This document shows positions 44,880 through 56,872 of a DNA stretch of 64,000 nucleotides, one piece after another. This stretch comes from Timema cristinae (Eukaryota; Arthropoda; Insecta; Phasmatodea; Timematidae): positions 30,471,876 to 30,535,875 of the forward strand of contig JBCFYV010011135.1 of the NCBI GenBank assembly GCA_039000515.1, read 5' to 3'. Position numbers and translations under genes: made by a program. The stretch's first letter is position 1. The number at the start of each line of letters is the position of its first letter. The notes below the pieces were generated by a model. It made no database searches, had not been told where the DNA came from, and worked only from the letters and a program-made list of their open reading frames with translations.

Positions 44880-45625
44880 AGGTAATATACAAACAGACAT
44901 CTATAGCTAGATAATCTATGTTCACGCCCTTCATATCTAGAGCTAAATAATCTATGCTTACAACCTTAAAGGCTGTGAATCTAAAGCTATATAATTTATG
45001 CTCACAACCTTCACAGCTGTGCATCTATATATAAATAACTAGCACTGTCCATCACTAAGACGTGTCCGTTATTTGGAAAAATATATATGTTTTAAATCAT
45101 AATTCTTGTACACAGTTTAATATATATGAACCTATATACTTCGAACTCTCTTTGCATATTGAGGGCTTCACCCCCAAACCTCTTGTGGTTTTTCTTTGCA
45201 AGTGGATGTAAACTAAAGTAATGCCAGAGCAGTTTTCTGATAGGTCTTACCGTTTAGCCCCAAGAGACCTCCAAAGAAAGGTCTGAACCGACTTTAAAGT
45301 CGCTTCACCATTTTGATTTTTTTTTCGGGGTTACAACTTAATTTTTTTTACTTTTTGTAATTTTTCCGTCGGTTACAGGCTAGAATCGATAAGTTTGCCA
45401 AATTTCAAGTTTCTAGCTCATCTGGAAGTGGTAACATTAATGTCAGTGAGTGAGTCAGCCGTGTGGCTTTATAGTAGTAAAATTTAGGCTTACGACCTTA
45501 CACAGCTGTGCATCTATAGCGAGATAATTTATGGTTATGACCTTCATAGCTATGCATATCCATCTAAATAATTTACGCTTACAACCTTCATAGCTGTGCA
45601 ACTCTAGCAAGAAAATTGTTTGCTT
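44880..45625. repeat. About 50-bp tandem repeat split by a 450-bp insertion
   Basis: Units with ATCTATAGCTAGATAATCTA and TGCTCACAACCTTCACAGCT run from 44880 to about 45030 and resume at 45485-45620. The sequence between (for example CTAGCTCATCTGGAAGTGG, GTCAGTGAGTGAGTCAGCC) is unrelated and looks inserted; I cannot assign its family. Confidence 0.65.
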
Positions 45626-45789
45626 TACAACAAAGACACAACTAACTGCAAGTGAACAATCTGTTTATTGATGTCATTTTCAACAATTCTGTGTGTTTTT
45701 AACGGGCAATTAATGAACAAGCTTGCATCCCCAGGCACAAGATCCAAACCAAATGGAATGTGTTTACCTGTCCCTCCGTCCAAAACTTG

Positions 45790-45905
45790 TGCACCGAGGA
45801 TCATTTCCCCTAGAGCAGTGGTCACATGGTCTGAGGTGCAATGTACTTAATTGCAAACGAGGTTTGAATCTCTTGTCAGGTGCGCTAGACGAGTGTTTAT
45901 CAAAC
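45790..45905 (+). repeat. Type 1 SINE head fragment
   Basis: AGCAGTGGTCACATGGTCTG and B box GAGGTTTGAATCTC, then truncation. Confidence 0.65.
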
Positions 45906-46328
45906 TGTGATTCACACACCTCCAGGAGTGCGCAAAATATTTAAGGCAGTAAGAAGAGTGGGTGAGAAGAGAACTATTTTGGATGTGATTCTTTGGTGCA
46001 AACAGGTTTAAGATAAGGTGTTGCAAATTAACTTCAACAGATTAAATAAAGACATTTCAATTTTTCTTTAATAATCCGGTTCCTTATTTCAGTTAGTAGT
46101 ATGTTTACCTACACAGCTAAGGATTCGAGGTTAATTTACCGGCATGGCCGAAAAATAATTTAACATTGGTGAAATGTGGGGTTCCCCGCTTTTCAAAGTG
46201 ATAAATTAACGGATCGTTGTCGTGTCAGTTTTATATACGTCATGTTCTGATGTAATCCGTCAGTTCAGAAAGTGCACTTTAAATACTTCGAATAAAAAAA
46301 AATTACTTTGTATCATTGTGCGAGTTAC
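45906..46328. other. TBL2 intron, no gene seen
   Basis: Nothing recognised. Confidence 0.4.
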
Positions 46329-46552
46329 CTTGGGGAACGTGAGCGCCTTGCTCACGCTGCCGATCCAGCCGTCCGGTCTCTTGTTCACTTTGTAGACCTC
46401 TACAGCGTTCTCTCGCACTTTCTGAACTATGAACGCCTTTGAATCTGGGCTCCACTTGACAAACGACGCGTGGTCGAACTCCACGTTGATACGGAGGGAC
46501 TTGTGGTCGTTTTGGTGCCAGTCTTTGGTGCTCCAGATCAGAATGGCTCGGT
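46329..46552 (-). CDS. TBL2, first exon found
   Basis: TBL2 is an ER-membrane WD40 protein that associates with the stress kinase PERK and supports ATF4 translation in vertebrates. This 224-nt exon has acceptor catttccag and donor CCCAAG|gtaactcg. It reads RAILIWSTKDWHQNDHKSLR, then FDHASFVKWSPDSKAFIVQ and VYKVNKRPDGWIGSVSKAL. All five exons (46552 down to 38295) join with matching phases (0, 1, 1, 1) into about 340 residues covering most of the propeller. The N-terminal membrane anchor and first blade are missing. They should precede the split Asp codon at 46552, but no such exon was found up to 61.3 kb. Order, spacing and splice sites argue for an active gene. Confidence 0.87.
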
Positions 46553-46561
46553 CTGGAAATG

Positions 46562-46800
46562 AGTCAGTGACCACATGGTCTGAGGCGCTACGCTCACAAT
46601 ATAATAAACTGCTAAAGACAGGGTTCAATCTCGGATGGGTGTACTGATGGTGGGTGGTTTTACCTAAATGGTTTTCCACTCTCGCTCTATGTAAATGCAA
46701 GTACCCTTCCTCTAAAATTAACCTTTGTAATCCTTAATGCATTATTGTAAATAGCACATAGACATATAGTCTTGACGGGTAGTAAAATGCGATGCAAAAA
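46562..46800 (+). repeat. Type 1 SINE, GTGACCACATG subtype
   Basis: GTGACCACATGGTCTGAGGC head, B box GGGTTCAATCTCG, body CTCTCGCTCTATGTAAATGC, eroded tail and poly-A. It lies immediately upstream of the TBL2 exon acceptor (46553). Confidence 0.85.
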
Positions 46801-47955
46801 AAAAAAAGAAAACTAGTGAAATATTACATCTCTAATTTATTCATAATATTAGTTTTTTTAATCATCAAATAAGTTGGATTAAAATGGGATGTATATTTTG
46901 AAATCGGGCTTTAACTTGTTATTTATAGCAAAAATATGTAATAAATAGGGGTTAAAAACCAGGGTTGTAAAGTTGGTAGTATGCCAAGCCGTCAATCCAA
47001 AATATAAATATTGCTCCTAAAGAATAAAAAAAAATATTAAGTTAAAATAATATATTTACCATATATTGATATAAATAATACTCTATAAGTTTTTATTTTG
47101 AAGCTGGGCTCAGAATTTTTTTTTTTTTTTACCGACTCCAACTCATACCTCGACTCTATCTAAAATTGCTTACGACTCTTGACCCCACAGCCCCGGTTAA
47201 GAATCAATCTGTCATATTCTAACTAAAATTTTATTTATAAATATGTATTAAACTTAAGAGTTTTAAAAATAATTTTTATATTTCCTTGGAACACGGGCTT
47301 ACATCAAAATTCTCCCCCTCATCCCTCACTGCAATTTTTAAACTTTGATTTTGTTCACACTAATTTTTAGTCTGCTATAAATAATAGTATGTTTATATAA
47401 TACATTAAGTATAGCATTCATACATTCAGTTGTGTGATAAATTACTGGTCTGGGGTATAGGTGATGAGATTGTAGTATATTATGCTAGGCTAATTCGTGT
47501 CTTAGCCCTAATTAATTCTGATTCGAAAGTTTAAAATTTTCAAGATCTTTAATCCATGAACTTTTACAATATGTATCTTCCACAAACTTTATTGAATCAC
47601 ACCGGACCAATCCTCCCCTTTACGTATTAAAACTAGCACGCCCCTCAGGGGCATACTTGGGATGGGTAGAAACTTAAAATTTTATTTCAAATCCAAATTC
47701 GAGTCCTGGAATCTTAAAAAAAATATATGATTTAAGTTAAGTTAAAATATTTTAAAAGGAATTTAAAAAAAATTGTAAAGTTAAAAGTCTAAGGCTTGTT
47801 GCCATCAACAAATGATATTTTGTTTGTCATGTCTAATACGTCAAAAACAATTAAACGATCCTCCTTATTTTAGTAAATTAAATATATTAATTAATCAAAT
47901 AACCAAAGCTATTATTTATGCTTTTTAGAGAGGATTACTCCATCAAGATATCATA
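46801..47955. other. No gene seen
   Basis: AT-rich; no exon for the TBL2 N-terminus was recognised here. Confidence 0.4.
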
Positions 47956-47957
47956 TT

Positions 47958-48271
47958 CTGAAAATTGAAAAATGACACCTGGACACGAGAATCGAACCCG
48001 GGACCTTTGTCTTAGTACGCCAATGCTCTAACCACTGAGCTAACCAGGGTTCACCCCGTGCCCAGGGTCATTCTTCACTCATATTTTAAGGCAGAGTCCA
48101 TGATGGACGTGCGGAAATAGTCGGCTACAAATGTGGGATTTTATTAAGAACACGAGCTATTAGATGGGCACGGGACAAATCCTGGTAACTCGGTCGTAAG
48201 AGCATTGACGTACTAAGCCAAAGGTCCCGGGTTCAATTCCAATGTCTAGGTGTCATTTTTCAATTTTCATA
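47958..48271. mobile_element. tRNA-TIR element, two arms
   Basis: The outer ends TCTGAAAATTGAAAAATGAC and GTGTCATTTTTCAATTTTCA are inverted repeats. The left arm is tRNA-like on the minus strand (reverse B box GAATCGAACCCGGGACC), the right arm on the plus strand (GGTCCCGGGTTCAATTCC). Here the long inner segment (GGCAGAGTCCATGATGGACG) lies next to the left arm, the opposite of the copy at 42574. Confidence 0.82.
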
Positions 48272-48358
48272 AGATAAATATATTAATACAATTTCATCCC
48301 CTTGTTTTTTGAGTGTGTGATTTTGTTACTCTCCCAAGTAAACAAGTCTATATAATTA

Positions 48359-48905
48359 CAGTAAACTATCCCTATCCACGGGTGGATTATCCGCGGCATC
48401 GCCAACAGCAGGAGGTACGTTTTTGAAAATCGCCACATTGATGGAGAACACAGGGCTACCGACTCTTGACTCAGTAAATCCCTAGTGCCAGAGAGGCAAA
48501 AAGTTTATGCAAGGGGAACTCACTGAAATGAACTCGTAGCCTATTTAATTATCTGAAATAGGAAGAAGACATGCTCCCATCCGACAACCCGATGTTACAG
48601 AAAATACATAACGGGAAGAGGAAAAAGGAAGTGGCTGTGATGAAGTAGAAGGACTAATACAAACTTTTTAAGTGATGTGTCTATTTTGAATAAACTGTAC
48701 ATTGATTTAATGTGGGTTTATTAATTATCTGAGTGCGTGAAATATAATAATTATGTGTTCATAAACTCAATCACAATAGGTGAAGATTAGTTTGAATTGA
48801 CTGTGTTACAATCTCTTGTTTTACTAAATAGAGGGCTTATCCGCAGATATGTGTTATCCGCGGAACTCGTCTTCTCTATTGTCGCGAATAATTGGGAGTC
48901 AACTG
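48359..48905. mobile_element. pogo/Tigger-like non-autonomous element
   Basis: 547 bp bounded by TA (48357-48358 and 48906-48907). Left end CAGTAAACTATCCCTATCC, right end GGGAGTCAACTG (reverse complement CAGTTGACTCCC); subterminal GGATTATCCGCGG and TTATCCGCGGAAC. No transposase frame. Confidence 0.75.
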
Positions 48906-48907
48906 TA

Positions 48908-50836
48908 CTTTGATCAATTTCTTAAGGCTGTTATTTGAGATCAAGGTTTTGATATTTTTACGAATCTCGAATCTCTACCTAGATACCCATTTCTAGTTGA
49001 TATCACCTTTTACCTCCATTTAGGCATGGACAGCAGAATATTGTAAGATAATAAACCATTTGTCAAATAAAGTGTGATTTCTCAACGCCTACAAGTCTTA
49101 GTGTTCTGTAAGTGCCCTGTCCCCGGCAGGGCTACCAATATAAATGTTGTTCGTAACACGAGACAGCTCAAATCCACCAGAAGGAAGGGATGACCACAAA
49201 ATAATAAAACATGAATATAAATAATTCATTATCAAGGTTTCGACAAATTTATTTGTAATTTTCTTTTTACATGAGTTATATTTGTTTTTACATAATTTTT
49301 TTCACGTTTGTTGGGGGGAAGATTATAAGTGTAACTGACAAAAAAAGAATAGTAACACAAAAGCACAAATATATTTTCTCTCAAAAGATACACTCGACCA
49401 AAATTAAACAAACATCGCCATTGAATAAGTAATCAATCCACAACAAACAAAGCGGCGCTCTTTCAAAAAACCATATATTGTAGTAAAGGTTGACTTTTTT
49501 TTTAGGTGGAGAGGTAGGTTATAGGGAGGGATTGAGAAAAAAGGCAGTGATTTTTTACAGTTTATATAGCAAACAATGTCTTTTTTTAGCAAAATAAATC
49601 AAATATTTCTCCGGTAAAAAAAAAATAGCATTAGATTAGAAACTGTTCTAAACAAAGAGAAAAAGTTGTCATTAAATTCTAGGAGACGTAAGCAAAAACT
49701 TTTAAGTGGATGTTTTGTTGACATGCGTGGGTTTGCTTGCGCCATCATAGGTTAAAAGGTGGACCAATAGTGTGCTGGACCACATTATTGGTCAACTAAT
49801 CATCCATTAATGTTCTTGCATACCACCCTATGATGCCCTTGACTAAAGTAATGCGTTATCTATTTTGGGAAAAATAAAGTTTGTCATAAAAACTGCAAAA
49901 AATAATTTCCTTAAATTGTGACCTCTCTTCCCATCCCACCGTCAAGGTCCAACAATATTTGTCGACCAACTTAAAAGATAATTTTAATCTGAAAAAATTA
50001 TCTTATGAAAAATTTTATCAAACGAGTTTAATTTATCTGTGAACACAGAACATCTTATAAAGCAATGAGTGTTATTTAAAAAAGATACTTTTAAATGGTA
50101 ATGTTGGTATTAAGATATTAAAAAAAAGCAGGATAACCAAAGGTATCATAAAACAGTAAAAGTGGTTTTAATGCAGTACATATAATAAAAAAACATCCAG
50201 GGTAAGTAACAGCCATTCCTTTAATCTGGTGCAAAAATTAAATCGTGATAAATTACAAGTTGTATTTGCCCATTTAATTTCTTTAATCCTTTATGGTTTT
50301 TGTGAATCTAAAGGTATTAGAAAAAAGCCAACAAAGACATGACTAAATCACTAGTCACAAGACTACAATACACATACATAGACTACTAATTAACTAAACT
50401 AAATTAACTACAACTATTATTTCCCTCCCAAGAAAGGTGATGGAAACTGCTTAGTAAGTATGGATACAAAAATGTAAAAAATGATCACAATCTAGGAATA
50501 AACACGTTACAAATTAAACTACACACACATTTAAATTAAATAAAGTTGCTTTTTAAACTTTTTTTTTGCGCAAACCTCATCCATAGTATAAAAAACAAAC
50601 AAATACAACACATCAATATTTTATCGAAAATCCAAATGCTGGAGACAACAAAAGTAATAATTATGTACATTTGGGTGCAGAGGAAAAAAAAATAGTCACA
50701 TTGATTATTTGTGTAAATAAAGATTAAAAAAAAGGCACCTGTTTTTTGAACCCTGGACTTTCAGCTATAGGTACAGTCGGTAAAGTGGCCAGCACGTAAA
50801 GCTGTAAGGCCATGTTTCAAACCCCTATTTGGGTAC
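48908..50836. other. No gene seen
   Basis: AT-rich with homopolymer runs. A small hairpin is present at 49743-49837 (see findings). Confidence 0.4.
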
Positions 50837-51259
50837 TAGGGGTGTGTGAAGTCCATTTTTTTCAATTCAAAGCCAACTCGAATCTAATATATGAAATATT
50901 CTCGAAGCGGAATTGAATATATTCTTTTAGTTGTTTTATGCTTGAAAAAAAATGTTACATTTTGGCCATTTATATTACTTTATGCACTAATAATACTTGG
51001 AAAATGTTCTATTGCCCCAATGTTTGTAATATTTTGTGTTGATATGACAACTCAAGTAATTATCATAACATTTAATTTAATTACTTCAGAATTTTTTTTC
51101 ATATGAATATGAATCTGTTATGTACGAAACAGTTCAGAATGGCTCAATGTGAACATATGCGGAGTTTTTTAGCTGTCAATATTTTTTATTGACAAAGCTT
51201 TGTAGCCGGAATTTGTTCCGAAGCAAAATAGATTTGTTACGAAGCTTCGCAAACCCTTA
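50837..51259. mobile_element. hAT-like MITE (copy 2)
   Basis: Ends TAGGGGTGTGTGAAGTCCAT and CGAAGCTTCGCAAACCCTTA. Flanking 8-mers TTGGGTAC and TTGGGCGC agree at 6 of 8. Same internal sequence and length as 35310-35736. Confidence 0.8.
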
Positions 51260-51644
51260 TTGGGCGCAATGTTTTTTTTCTTTATCCAAACAAATACCTC
51301 AACCGAATGTCATCGGAAAATACTTGCTTAGGTAGCATTGAAGTTGATATATATATATATATTAAAAAGACACCAATAGGCACAGCTGAAATGTATTTCT
51401 GGCGATTGTCCCTGGCAGTGTTTGTTGGGTAGCAATCTGGCAGTATTTCACCAGTAAAAAGGTCAGCCAATGAATTGCTATAGTTTATAAGGATGTATTG
51501 TATCCTTCACAGAATTTCCAATTTTTTTTTTCCACTAGTATTTTTTTATGACTAAACACCAATAAATACAGTCTATTAAGAAATCAAACTTCCCCCTTCC
51601 ACCTCACCAATTTTTCATCATTAATGTTCCAGATGTGATACATA

Positions 51645-51973
51645 CAGGGTTGCCAAATATATAGTCTCTAGCGATGGTACATAACCTGTATTTTGACTAG
51701 GAAAGTTACTACTTTTATATTATCTAGGATTAAATGTAAAACAACAAAAAGTAGGGTTTTTATACAAAAGTCACGATTTATAATGCATGCATCCGACATT
51801 ATATTAATAAAACCACAGATTTTCATTAAAAAAAATTAATAAGTAATAAAAAAATGTGTTATTTTATAGCAAGACAACAGGATATTATGTTTAGAAAATA
51901 TCCTAAAATTGGATTATACAGGTGGTAAAATTACATCGAAAGTAGTACCCAGGTCGTTAAGTTGGCAACACTG
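51645..51973. mobile_element. MITE with CAGGGTTGCCAA termini
   Basis: Left end CAGGGTTGCCAA and right end TTGGCAACACTG are inverted repeats; the next inner bases also partly match. 329 bp, no coding. Target duplication is imperfect (GATACATA, GATAAGTG). Confidence 0.65.
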
Positions 51974-52105
51974 GATAAGTGCAATCTTTTAGGCATATGC
52001 TGAGAAAGTGCACTTATTCAAGGGGGGTGAAAAATAGCAGATATGAAATTCTCAACTTTTCACCAGCCCAAAAAAAATCATTATTTTTCAGGATTAAATG
52101 TCAAA
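51974..52105. other. No gene seen
   Basis: Short AT-rich spacer. Confidence 0.3.
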
Positions 52106-52109
52106 TAGA

Positions 52110-52330
52110 GATGTTCGGGTTAGGCGCTAATTTACTAATTATACTAATGGTTTTTAGGGATGAGGAGGGTTATATTTATAGGAAGTGTACCTAGATTTCT
52201 TGGAGGGGAAGTGAAACTTTAAAGAAAAAAAAAAAACTTCAGTAAGCCTGATACTGAACTTGAAACCACAATCTCGCAGTCATCAGTAGTCTAGTTTACC
52301 ACGAGAGTTGCGAGTTAAACCACAATCGGG
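52110..52330 (-). repeat. Type 1 SINE, old
   Basis: Reverse tail and body (GGATGAGGAGGGTTATATTT, TTGGAGGGGAAGTGAAAC) and reverse B box. Confidence 0.65.
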
Positions 52331-52730
52331 TCTTTTCTGTATTATTTATGTCCTCATGTGAATGTGTTACTAACAAACCCTGTGCGACAGTTTAGTGTTA
52401 GAATAAAATATAGAGTAAGTACGTTTTATAAACATCAAGAAACCTGTTTCAGTGACTGAATGGTCTAAGGTGTCACTCTTGCAACAGACCAATAGAACAG
52501 GCCAGCGGTTTTGTTCTTGTAACCCCAGGTATAATTCTTCTTCAAATTTGTACTTCCAAAGTTGTTGGTCTATAAGACAAGTTACACATATTATAAGATC
52601 TACGTCTAAAATTAATAAATCGTGCTTCCACATCACATCTTTTTACTTATGTCTCGCTTGTAGCCAACTTCGACCTAAATCTAGCCTTGAATAGTTAGTG
52701 TTTATCATGAAATAGTATATATTTAGCTAC
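52331..52730. other. No gene seen
   Basis: Frames on both strands are open but match nothing; they look like chance. 52450-52490 (TGACTGAATGGTCTAAGGTG) is a SINE-head-like scrap. Confidence 0.35.
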
Positions 52731-52734
52731 AGTG

Positions 52735-52970
52735 CTAGTTTCGTGTTGAGCTAGACTGCCAAGAACGAGGTTCGAATCTCACTCGGTAAATTGAGGTGGT
52801 TCCCCCCCTCCCCAAATGGTTTACCACTCTCCCTCTGCGCAAATGTGGGTTCATTTCCTTTATTCAACCTTCTCAATATATTCAACCTTCTCAATTCCTA
52901 GCCCATTGGAGTAATTAGTAATTAACGTGTAACCCATATGGGTAGCAAGAAAGGTGCTAAAATAAAACTG
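52735..52970 (+). repeat. Type 1 SINE
   Basis: TTTCGTGTTGAGCTAGACTG, B box GAGGTTCGAATCTC, body CTCCCTCTGCGCAAATGTGG, eroded tail. Confidence 0.82.
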
Positions 52971-52984
52971 GATAAGATTGTTAA

Positions 52985-53135
52985 TGAGAGAGAGAGATTG
53001 GGGTTCAATTCTCGGTCAGGTCTACCGAGATTGGTTTTTACAAAATGGTTTTACACTTTCCCTCTGTACAAATGTGAGTACATTTCCTCTAAAATCAACC
53101 TTCATCATCCTTAACCCATTAGTTTGTGTCTAGGG
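52985..53135 (+). repeat. Type 1 SINE fragment
   Basis: GGGGTTCAATTCTCGG B box and TTTCCCTCTGTACAAATG body, truncated at both ends. Confidence 0.65.
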
Positions 53136-53779
53136 AAAAAAAAGGTTGTTGTTAAACATTATTATTTGTCTTTTATGTGAACCATATTAATGTTAGGTGT
53201 TTACTAAAACGTTAATTAAAAAAGAGCCGCGAAAAGAATTTCTAAAAAATAGAACCGAATATCCGGATAACCTAACCTTATCATTTCTCATTTTGACTAT
53301 AACCTTAACAATTTTACAAGTAGATAGCTAAAGAAACGACCATTGCAAACATGTGTTTCATTCGGCTAGAAACGGGTATTCATGAAATTGATATAAAAAG
53401 TTATGTTCGCGTGGTAATTTCAAAAATGTTAGTGCTTTAACCAATTAAAAAAAAAAAGAAGCTTCGATAAGTACTATAAAATACAAAACAACCAGAAGAA
53501 AATGTCTACAAGTGTCGCACCACTTTATGACCTGGTTACTTATGTAATGCAGAGGAAGTGAGATTGTCGAATGTTATCTACACTGTGAGTATGTCACCTT
53601 CAGCTAAAGTAACGGCCCATTAAGTAGTAACACAGGTAGTGTAGCGTGTGCCGTGTAATCTTGGACTGTAAAATAACTCGACTGAAGTGTAGTAGTTTCC
53701 GTAAACAAAATAAAGACTTGTTATCTAGATCAGTGTTAATTAGATATGATTATAGGTTATTATAGGAAATGCTGTTTTG
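53136..53779. other. No gene seen
   Basis: No frame or repeat I can name. Confidence 0.35.
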
Positions 53780-53784
53780 GGCCC

Positions 53785-54065
53785 AATTCTTACTACACAT
53801 ACAACAGAAACCTGGACAATGGACGCAACAGAGACAAGGCATGTGTCGACCATGACAAACACGATTAGGAATTAAACTGTCCGGGGCAAGAGTAGCACAG
53901 GGGGTACATGAGATAATAGAGGAAGACTGAGATGGTATGGACATGTAATGAGGATGTTGAAGTACATGAGATAGTAGAGGAAGCAAGAATGAGATGGTAT
54001 GATCATGTGATGAGGATGTTGGAGTACATGAGATAGTAGAGGACGCAATACTGAGATATTACTGC
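53785..54065 (+). pseudogene. Second LINE fragment with the 62-bp repeat
   Basis: The plus strand carries a decayed LINE C-terminus (TRHVST...TRIRN-like), then about 2.7 copies of the 62-bp unit of 39980-40577 in opposite orientation (GTACATGAGATAGTAGAGGA; ATGAGGATGTTGGAGTAC). RLRWYGHVMRML is readable. Confidence 0.75.
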
Positions 54066-54192
54066 CTAAATGGACAAATTGTAAATAATCTACAAGCAAA
54101 TCTAGTAAGTAAATATATTATGTAAAGTTCTGATAATGAAAACTGCTATAGTGAGAAAATGAATTGTAATTTATATAGATTTTTGTTAAATA

Positions 54193-54440
54193 TTTTACCC
54201 ATGTCGATGGACGAATGGTCTAAGGCGCCATTCTTGCAATATATTGTACTGCAGACGACGGGGAGATCGAGGTTTGAATCCCGGTCGTGTGTACTTAAGG
54301 CGTTTTCATCCCTGAATGGTTTTCCACTTTAATTCCATTCAAATATGGGTGAATTTCCTCAAAATTTGTCCCTTCTAATCGCTAACACATTAGATTAATT
54401 AGTAAATATGTATATACTTGTATGGGTAAAGACAGTTATA
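54193..54440 (+). repeat. Type 1 SINE, diverged
   Basis: CATGTCGATGGACGAATGG head, B box GAGGTTTGAATCCC, body and faint tail. Confidence 0.8.
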
Positions 54441-54574
54441 TATATTAATCACGTAATTTTCATGTTTTGTTTGTCAAAATAAATATTAGTGGATATTCAG
54501 AACTTTTATATTTGACCTAAAGATTACTCACAGACTTAATTTTTATCTCTTAGATGTAGATTAGTGCTTATATT

Positions 54575-54812
54575 TATCTTTTAGCAAGTCTAACTACCCA
54601 TTCAGGTTACACGCTTATGCACTAATTACGCTAATGGTTTTAGGGATTAGGAAGGCTATATTTAGATGAATTGTATCCGCATTCCCATGGAGGGAGAATG
54701 GAAATCCATTTAGTAAAAAACACCCTCATTACACCCAACTGAGATTCGGACCTATATATCCTCGTCATCGGTAGTATAGTCTAATACAAGAGTAGCTGAT
54801 TAGATCATGTGG
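54575..54812 (-). repeat. Type 1 SINE, diverged
   Basis: Reverse tail AAGTCTAACTACCCATTCAG and body (CCATGGAGGGAGAATGG). Confidence 0.8.
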
Positions 54813-54814
54813 CT

Positions 54815-56870
54815 TTTGAAGCAATGCGTGTCATTAAAGAGAACAGCATCATAGAATTTAGTGAGTCATATATGGCTCATCATAGAGTCATCCCTGCGAA
54901 ATATTACTTATCTATATGAAATAAAAATGAACAATATAGTAGACGTATTTAAACTCGTGAAATAAAATGAAAAATTAAACCTTTCCCTGTCTTTGTTTGC
55001 CTGAACATTCCCTGGCGTGAGTGCAAATCGACCTTTTGGTTCGATAAGTTACTATAACACCAACCATCGATGGACCAGTGTGCTTTTAGCCAGTTTTAAT
55101 ACTTCATATTGAAGCTGATAGTTGAAGCCACTAGTTAAACGCTGTATTATGACCATGAATAAAGTTGAAAAATGGCTGCCAGGCCTAAATAAAAAGCTGT
55201 GCTTCACATGCAACAGGGAATGTGTTGAGTATTAATTATGATTTGTAAACCAACTAAATTATTAATTTATTTATTTTTACTTAAAATTTAACTGTATTAA
55301 CTTAGGATATTTGATTTATGGAGTCTTTGACTTGAAATAATTTTTGCTTAGTCAACTAAATACTTTTTTTTTATATTTGAAAATAAGAAAAATGTATATA
55401 ACTACATATTAAGGGAACCCTAATATAACTTCTTCAAATATTGGAGCAGTTAAAATAATTGGATAAAAACAAACAATATTCGCAGATAAATGTAACAACT
55501 TTAGTATGAAAAACACATTACATTCAACTAATGTAAATAATTTGTGTAATTATCCAAACAACTTTTAAAAAAAGAAGAAAAGATTTACATATATTTTAAA
55601 TGTTTATCTACATAGTAAAAATAATGTTAACAAATACATATTTTTTAACTTGGGAAGTTTTACTTGTTAATAATTTTTATCATTTATGATTTTAAGTTTA
55701 TATAAACAAAAAATTAACTCATAAAAAAAGTTAACTTGTTTATCAAGAGATTCCTTTATAAAAAAAAATTGTAAGGCTTTAACATAATTAATTTATCACC
55801 GAATTTAAAATGTGACACACGTTTGAAATTTGTGTCTTAAAAATTATTAACATGACTTTCAAAAAAAAAATTAAGTGTCTACTTTAGCAAGATTGTAAGT
55901 GCGTTTAAAAGGTTTACAGAAACTTTTTTGAGTTTATCTGACAATTGAAGAAAAATTATTTATAAAAAAACAGTTGCATATCTATTTCCTAACAAATATG
56001 TCTTGTATCATTGAAAAATCAAGTTGATTTAAATTAGTTGACAAAGTGAAAAAAACAAATTTGTGAAGCAAGTGAAAATACAAACTGTGAACAAGTGAAT
56101 ACAAACTGTTCACAGCAAGGCTGAGGAGTTGGTTCGTGAAGCCTTCAACTTCAATTCCTCTATTTTTCTACTATTCAATTCTTTCATTAATGTCTAAAAG
56201 TATATTAATTAATAATACAAGATTTACTTTATTAAAACGCTCTAATAAAGACGACTTCATGGGAAGCTTCTTTGACAGTGTACAAGTAAATTTAAATAAA
56301 TTTGCAAATACAAATTACAGATATTGATCCTAAGGAATTAAATAAATGTATGAAATTAAAATGAGATAATATTATAACTATATATATATGACAAAAGTTT
56401 TATTTAGAAGCGGCAGTTTGACTTACTTCGACTTTACCCAACATTCCTTCCGACCCCAGACCCCTAATTTCTAGTAACTTTCCAACTACCAGATAGCAGC
56501 TTAACTCAAATGACAATACCTAGTGAGTAAAAAAAAATATATATTTATATTGTAGAGTATCACCCACCTTCACATTTTTCTTCTGATCATAAAAATGAAC
56601 TTGACACCTGTCTCACAGAATGGGAAATTAGAAAAAAGTGTATACTCTAATTATAAATATCTTTAAAGTGTGATTTACAGTATTCATGACTTGACAACAG
56701 TGAGATTGAAATAAGTTTAATAGTTTTCTTTTAAATTTCAAGATATTTTTTCTATTTTGGTGTAATTTTTAAAATACATTTAAACAGATTAATGGGTTCA
56801 ACTCGGCTGTTTTTAAAAGTATAGCAAAGAAAGCCGCACCACAATGTGGGATCTGATTCGAATTGTCTTA
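54815..56870. other. No gene seen
   Basis: Very AT-rich. The 63-codon frame at 56136-56327 has no domain or coding bias I can see. Confidence 0.4.
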
Positions 56871-56872
56871 TC

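Noticed and set aside
45625..45944. Open frames on both strands near 45.7 kb
   Set aside because: No TBL2 or other family match; part overlaps a SINE head.
56136..56327. 63-codon open frame MKPSTSIPLFFYYSILSL
   Set aside because: AT-rich, no domain, no supporting splice sites or neighbours.
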